Positions 49,030 to 52,500 of a DNA stretch of 52,500 bases are shown piece after piece; the stretch's first letter is position 1, and each line of letters opens with the position of its first letter. The notes beneath the pieces are model-generated. The model was given only the letters and a program-made list of their open reading frames with translations. It was not told the DNA's origin and ran no database searches. The stretch covers positions 1 to 52,500 of the forward strand of contig CAUYUJ010018060.1 of assembly GCA_963575745.1 (NCBI GenBank). The letters run 5' to 3'. This DNA comes from Prorocentrum cordatum (taxonomy: Eukaryota; Sar; Dinophyceae; Prorocentrales; Prorocentraceae). A program made the translations under genes and the position numbers.

Positions 49030-49826
49030 CTAAGCATTAGGATCATCCTTTTCTGAGGTTCGTAATCATCGCAACGCTCCCCGTGCCAAACGTCGGGGAA
49101 TCCAGGCAAAGATGGTTCTAGACGATCCCCGCGTTGGAGAAGAGGGAACTCACCCCGCACCAACCGCTTGAGAACGACCCCTCCTCTTTCGCGCCGCACC
49201 GTGCAATTTTCTCGCAGCGCCTCGACACCGTCGTCATCACACTCATGCAGAGATAACGAAGTTTCCCCCGTATCCACCAACCAGGAGTGTTTTCTTTTAC
49301 GAATTGGTGCAGCCAAGTTGTTGATTTCGTCTGAACCCTGGAAGCATCTCAAACAGCCATACTTAGAGCGGTAATCAGGAAGCCCCAGCGTCTTCTGCAT
49401 CTCATCGAGATCGGCGCCGATCTCAACAAGAGCAACTCGGCAATGTCCAAACCCAAACTGCGAAGGAAACAGCGGTCGCCCCGACATTCTACTTCTCCAA
49501 CTGCCCTCTGGCCACGGAACACCCGTGGAGTCTGCGTCGGGCCATGCTCCGCCCGCGGCAACTCTGAAGTCATAAGCTATTTTGTCCAAAATCGCCTGTG
49601 CGGTGTGACTCCCTCGGCACCCGCATCTGCAGAGCACGCGGGAGTGGTATTGCCCAACCATTATACGTTCATCTTGGTGAAGGGTTGAAACAAATACCAG
49701 CCGCCTTGAAAAAAGCCACAGGCGTGAAACCCACGCTAACTTCCATTTTTGGCGGGGGGCGATAAACGCATTCCGCCTGCGACCTCCTCGCAATTCACTC
49801 CGAGACGAGGCTCCCGCCTGAGACAT
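49030..49826 (-). CDS. C-x-C-G-C-R-G family gene, coding block 1
   Basis: Starts at ATG 49826-49824 in the frame, but convincing protein begins near HSRVLCRCGCRG (about 49650). It continues with AGGAWPDADSTGVPWPEGSW, FGHCRVALVEIGADLDEMQK, a C-L-R-C pair, and GDRLEPSLPGFPDVW near 49090. The C-x-C-G-C-R-G cluster, the G-x-P-W, the later C-x2-C and the GDRLEPS..PDV block occur in this order in many dinoflagellate hypothetical proteins that I recall; the Cys pairs suggest metal binding. The 5' part may belong to another exon. The block ends near EPQKRM; family proteins continue with the start of block 2, so an intron of about 600 bases is likely. High copy number in such genomes hints at a mobile origin, which I cannot test. 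Confidence 0.55.
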
Positions 49827-49899
49827 CCTCTAATTTCAGGGATCCGCGTAACAGCGACGCGCGCGGGTGACCCACCCAGGCGCGGGTCACCCGCTCGTT

Positions 49900-50145
49900 C
49901 GTCGATGACGCCCCGCGCTGCGCGTCCGACCCGCCGACCGCCGGCCCGCCGCCCGCCAGCCAGCGACCCGCCGCCCGCCGGCCCGCCGACCGCCGACCCG
50001 CCGACCGCCGACCCGCCACCCGCCAACCAGCGACCCACCGCCCGCCGACTCGCCGACCCGCAATCCGCCGACTCGCCGCCCGCCGCCCACCGACCCGCCA
50101 TCCGCCGACCCGCCGCCCGCCGACCCGCCGACCCGCCGCGGCTGA
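49900..50145. repeat. CCGCCGACCCGCCG minisatellite
   Basis: Degenerate units built from cgccgacccgccgaccgccg over about 245 bases. Confidence 0.9.
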
Positions 50146-50214
50146 TTTTAGGGCGTGGTGCGCGGTGACTTTGGTGTGCGCGCGCGCGTGTGTGCGTGGG
50201 GATCGGGGGGGGGA

Positions 50215-50605
50215 TAAGTGATGGTGGTGGTGGCTGTGGTGGTGGTGGTGGTGGTGGGCACGGTGGTGGTATTGGCGTTGGTGCGTGTGGGGCGCAGGGG
50301 AAGGGTGGTGGTGGTGGCGATGGTAGTCGTCGTGGCGGTTGTCTTGAAGCGCGTGTGTGGTGGGGGGGGGGGAGGGGGGGGCGGTGGTGAGTGCGGTGGC
50401 GGTGGTGAGTGTGGTGGTGCTGGTGCTGGCGTTGGTGCGCGCGCGCGTCTGCGTGTGTGCGTGTGCGTGTGTGTGTGTGGGGGGGGGGGTACAAACCCAC
50501 AACCAGAGGGAAATTACCATGGCAATATTATGTTGTTCCCTGTTGGGCGTGGATATGTAAAAACCAAAAAGTGTGTGTGTGGGGTGGGGGGGGGGGGGTA
50601 TGGTG
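50215..50605. repeat. GTG/TG repeat region
   Basis: ggtggtggtggtgg runs, then gtgtgtgtg and G runs. Open frames here are Gly/Val or His/Thr low complexity. Confidence 0.9.
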
Positions 50606-51958
50606 GTGACAAGAGAGTGCGCGCGCGCTCCTGGCACATTGCGCTGGTTGTTGGATATCCCGCGTGTCACACGGCCGCTTTTTGTACCCAGGGAATGATG
50701 TTTACCATTATTGCACATACAACAACCAGCTAACACACTATGCCACAAGAGCGCGCGCGCGCTCTCCTGTCATATTGTCGATTAATGGTGCATGTTTACA
50801 CGCCAGCTTCGTGTGCCCACAGAATGTGTTGTGTTGTTTACGTTGAGTTTCTAACTTCAGTGTTCGAACTAACGTGGGGGGGATTGTATATGTCACATAC
50901 ACTCAGATGATACAGTATGACAGGGGAGCGCGCGCTGTCCTGACACATTGTATGTGTTTTACTTTCAACTTCATATGGCCGCTTCCCAGTGATTTGTTTT
51001 GTTTTACAGCTGGCTTTGGACATTCAGTTTTCCACTGAACATGGGTGGCCGATTGTACATAAACATTCTTCGCAAGCCCATGAACTATGCCAGGAAAGCG
51101 CGCGCGCTCTCTCCTGCCAGATTGCGTTGCGGTTGATTGTTTCCATTATATATTCTTTTACAGCCACTTCTTGTACCCAGAGAATGATTTTTTATACATA
51201 GGGTATTGCACATTCGGTTTTCAACTTAACACTTTGGCCGATTGTATATGCACAGCACACAGAAAGCTGATATAAGATTACAGGAGAGCGCGCGTGGTAT
51301 CCTGGTGCATTAATTGCACTTGATCTTCATATTCAACGTTCGTATGGCCACTTCTTGTAACCAGAGAATGATTTTTACATTGGGTTTCGAACATGCCGTT
51401 TTCAACTTGACATGGGGGGATGAGTGCACATAACAAATGACATAAATTCTGTCAGGGGGGAGCGCGCGCGCTCCCCTGGCAGATTGCATTGGCTGTAACG
51501 CTGCATGTTTACACGGCCGATTCTTGCATTCAGACAGAGATGTTTTACATTGGGTTTTATACATTCAGTTCTCAAACTGAACACGGTGGGCGATTGCTAA
51601 ACCGATATGACAGGAGAGCGCGCGCGCGCACCCTCCTGTCACATTTTTTTTTTTTCAAAAAAACACTACGCGTTCATATTTCAGCTTATTGTACCCAGGG
51701 AATGCATTTTTACATTGGGTTTTGAACATCCAGTTTTCACTTTAACATGCGGGCTGATTGACCATAACAGAAAAAAGTGTCAGGAGAGCACGCGCGCGCT
51801 CCCCTGACATTTTGTATTGCTTGGGTTTCCAAGGAATGAATTGTCATATCGGGTGCGCAAAAACATAAGGTTTTCAACATAGCATGGGGTGTGATTGTAC
51901 ATGGTCATTTTTGTGTATGTTTATTTATTTATGTACATAAATATATATGTATGTATGC

Positions 51959-51998
<40 letters not shown>

Positions 51999-52500
51999 TC
52001 GTTACCAAAAACAACCAGACATGCAATGAATCACAGGAGGGCGCACGAGCGCTCTCCTGGCACATTGTATTTGGTTGCTTGATATTCAGCGTTCCTATGG
52101 CCGCTTCTGGCACCCAGAGAGCGAGCGCTTACATGTTGATTCGCACATTCAGTTTCCAAGCGCGCGCGCGTCTTCTTGCATATTGTATTGGTTTTCGATA
52201 TCAAACTGTTACGGTGCTGCTTCTTGGGCCCAGGGAATGGAATTTTGCATTGGGTTTAGCACATTCAGTTTTCAGCCTACGACTGGTGAAGATTGTATTT
52301 CAGAAGCAAACCAGCTAATACAATATGACAGGGGGGCGCGCGCGGGGTCTCCTGGCACATTGTATGGTTTTTCTTTATCAACATTCATATGGCAGCCTCC
52401 TGCATCCAGAGAATGAAATTTTACATTGGGTTTTGAACATTCAGTTTTCAACTTAACATGCGTGCATATTGTACATTAGTGACCGATGGCATGGTAGCGC
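50606..52500. repeat. Satellite, about 170-bp units with GCGCGC palindrome
   Basis: Eleven full units and part of a twelfth. Each has a hairpin such as gacaggagagcgcgcgcgct..cctgtca, then attgta.., ggccgcttcttgtacccaga, gaatgattttta, cattgggttttgaacattca and gttttcaacttaacatgggg. Palindrome centres fall near 50625, 50755, 50925, 51098, 51285, 51465, 51620, 51795, 52045, 52165 and 52338. The array continues past the window end. Confidence 0.92.
51930..52000. repeat. TA microsatellite inside a satellite unit
   Basis: atatatatgtatatatatat run that lengthens one satellite unit to about 250 bases. Confidence 0.9.

Noticed and set aside
49736-50748. Two overlapping minus-strand frames of 250-320 residues
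   Set aside because: Made from CCGCCGACCC and GTG repeats.
50606-52500. CRISPR-like array of repeats and spacers
   Set aside because: Units are alike along their whole length and the palindrome is part of a eukaryotic satellite. No cas genes and no unique spacers.
1-52500. tRNA, rRNA or snRNA genes
   Set aside because: No cloverleaf, rRNA core or snRNA motif was found by eye. A covariance-model scan would be needed to exclude small ones.

Overview
The window reads as nuclear DNA of a dinoflagellate; the species cannot be told from the sequence. Evidence: GC-rich, repeat-choked DNA with very sparse coding; a conserved eukaryotic gene cut into tiny exons by kilobase introns with mixed GA, GC and GT donors and AG|G acceptors; a retroelement whose capsid-like protein ends in a CCCH zinc finger and whose pol part carries a cytosine-methyltransferase-like domain; and a minus-strand gene of a C-x-C-G-C-R-G family that I recall as common among dinoflagellate hypothetical proteins (from memory, unchecked).

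Minus strand, 32.8 to 6.6 kb: five exons of NAA30 (Mak3), the catalytic subunit of the NatC N-terminal acetyltransferase. They read 32756-32673, 29939-29859, 25608-25525, 14465-14395 and 6646 to about 6590, and splice in frame into about 125 residues that match the family in order and spacing. The start exon and the last C-terminal exon were not found. Most of the first 32 kb is therefore intron of this gene.

Those introns are packed with structured repeats: foldback elements (families A and B, often paired; family C follows A twice), foldbacks with a GGA/CTC triplet core, tandem arrays of about 98 and 85 bp, a 1-kb ACAT/ATGC tract, several dispersed repeats of 100-250 bp, and CCAAGAGGCC minisatellites. 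Two stretches with broken coding (2.5-4.4 kb and 28.4-29.6 kb, minus strand) look like decayed gene copies.

Plus strand, 34.5 to 45.2 kb: a retroelement whose coding DNA forms one 10.2-kb frame interrupted by a single TGA (40296-40298). The first part has membrane segments, Cys/His clusters and a CCCH finger. The second has a DNA-methyltransferase-like domain and then a reverse transcriptase that stops just after its catalytic DD motif, where the element is cut off.

45.3 to 52.5 kb: AT-rich ATC repeats, an AGCTTTAGCTT array, the three coding blocks of the C-x-C-G-C-R-G gene (minus), GTG/CCG repeats, and a satellite of about 170 bp whose units carry a GCGCGC-centred palindrome and which runs off the end of the window.
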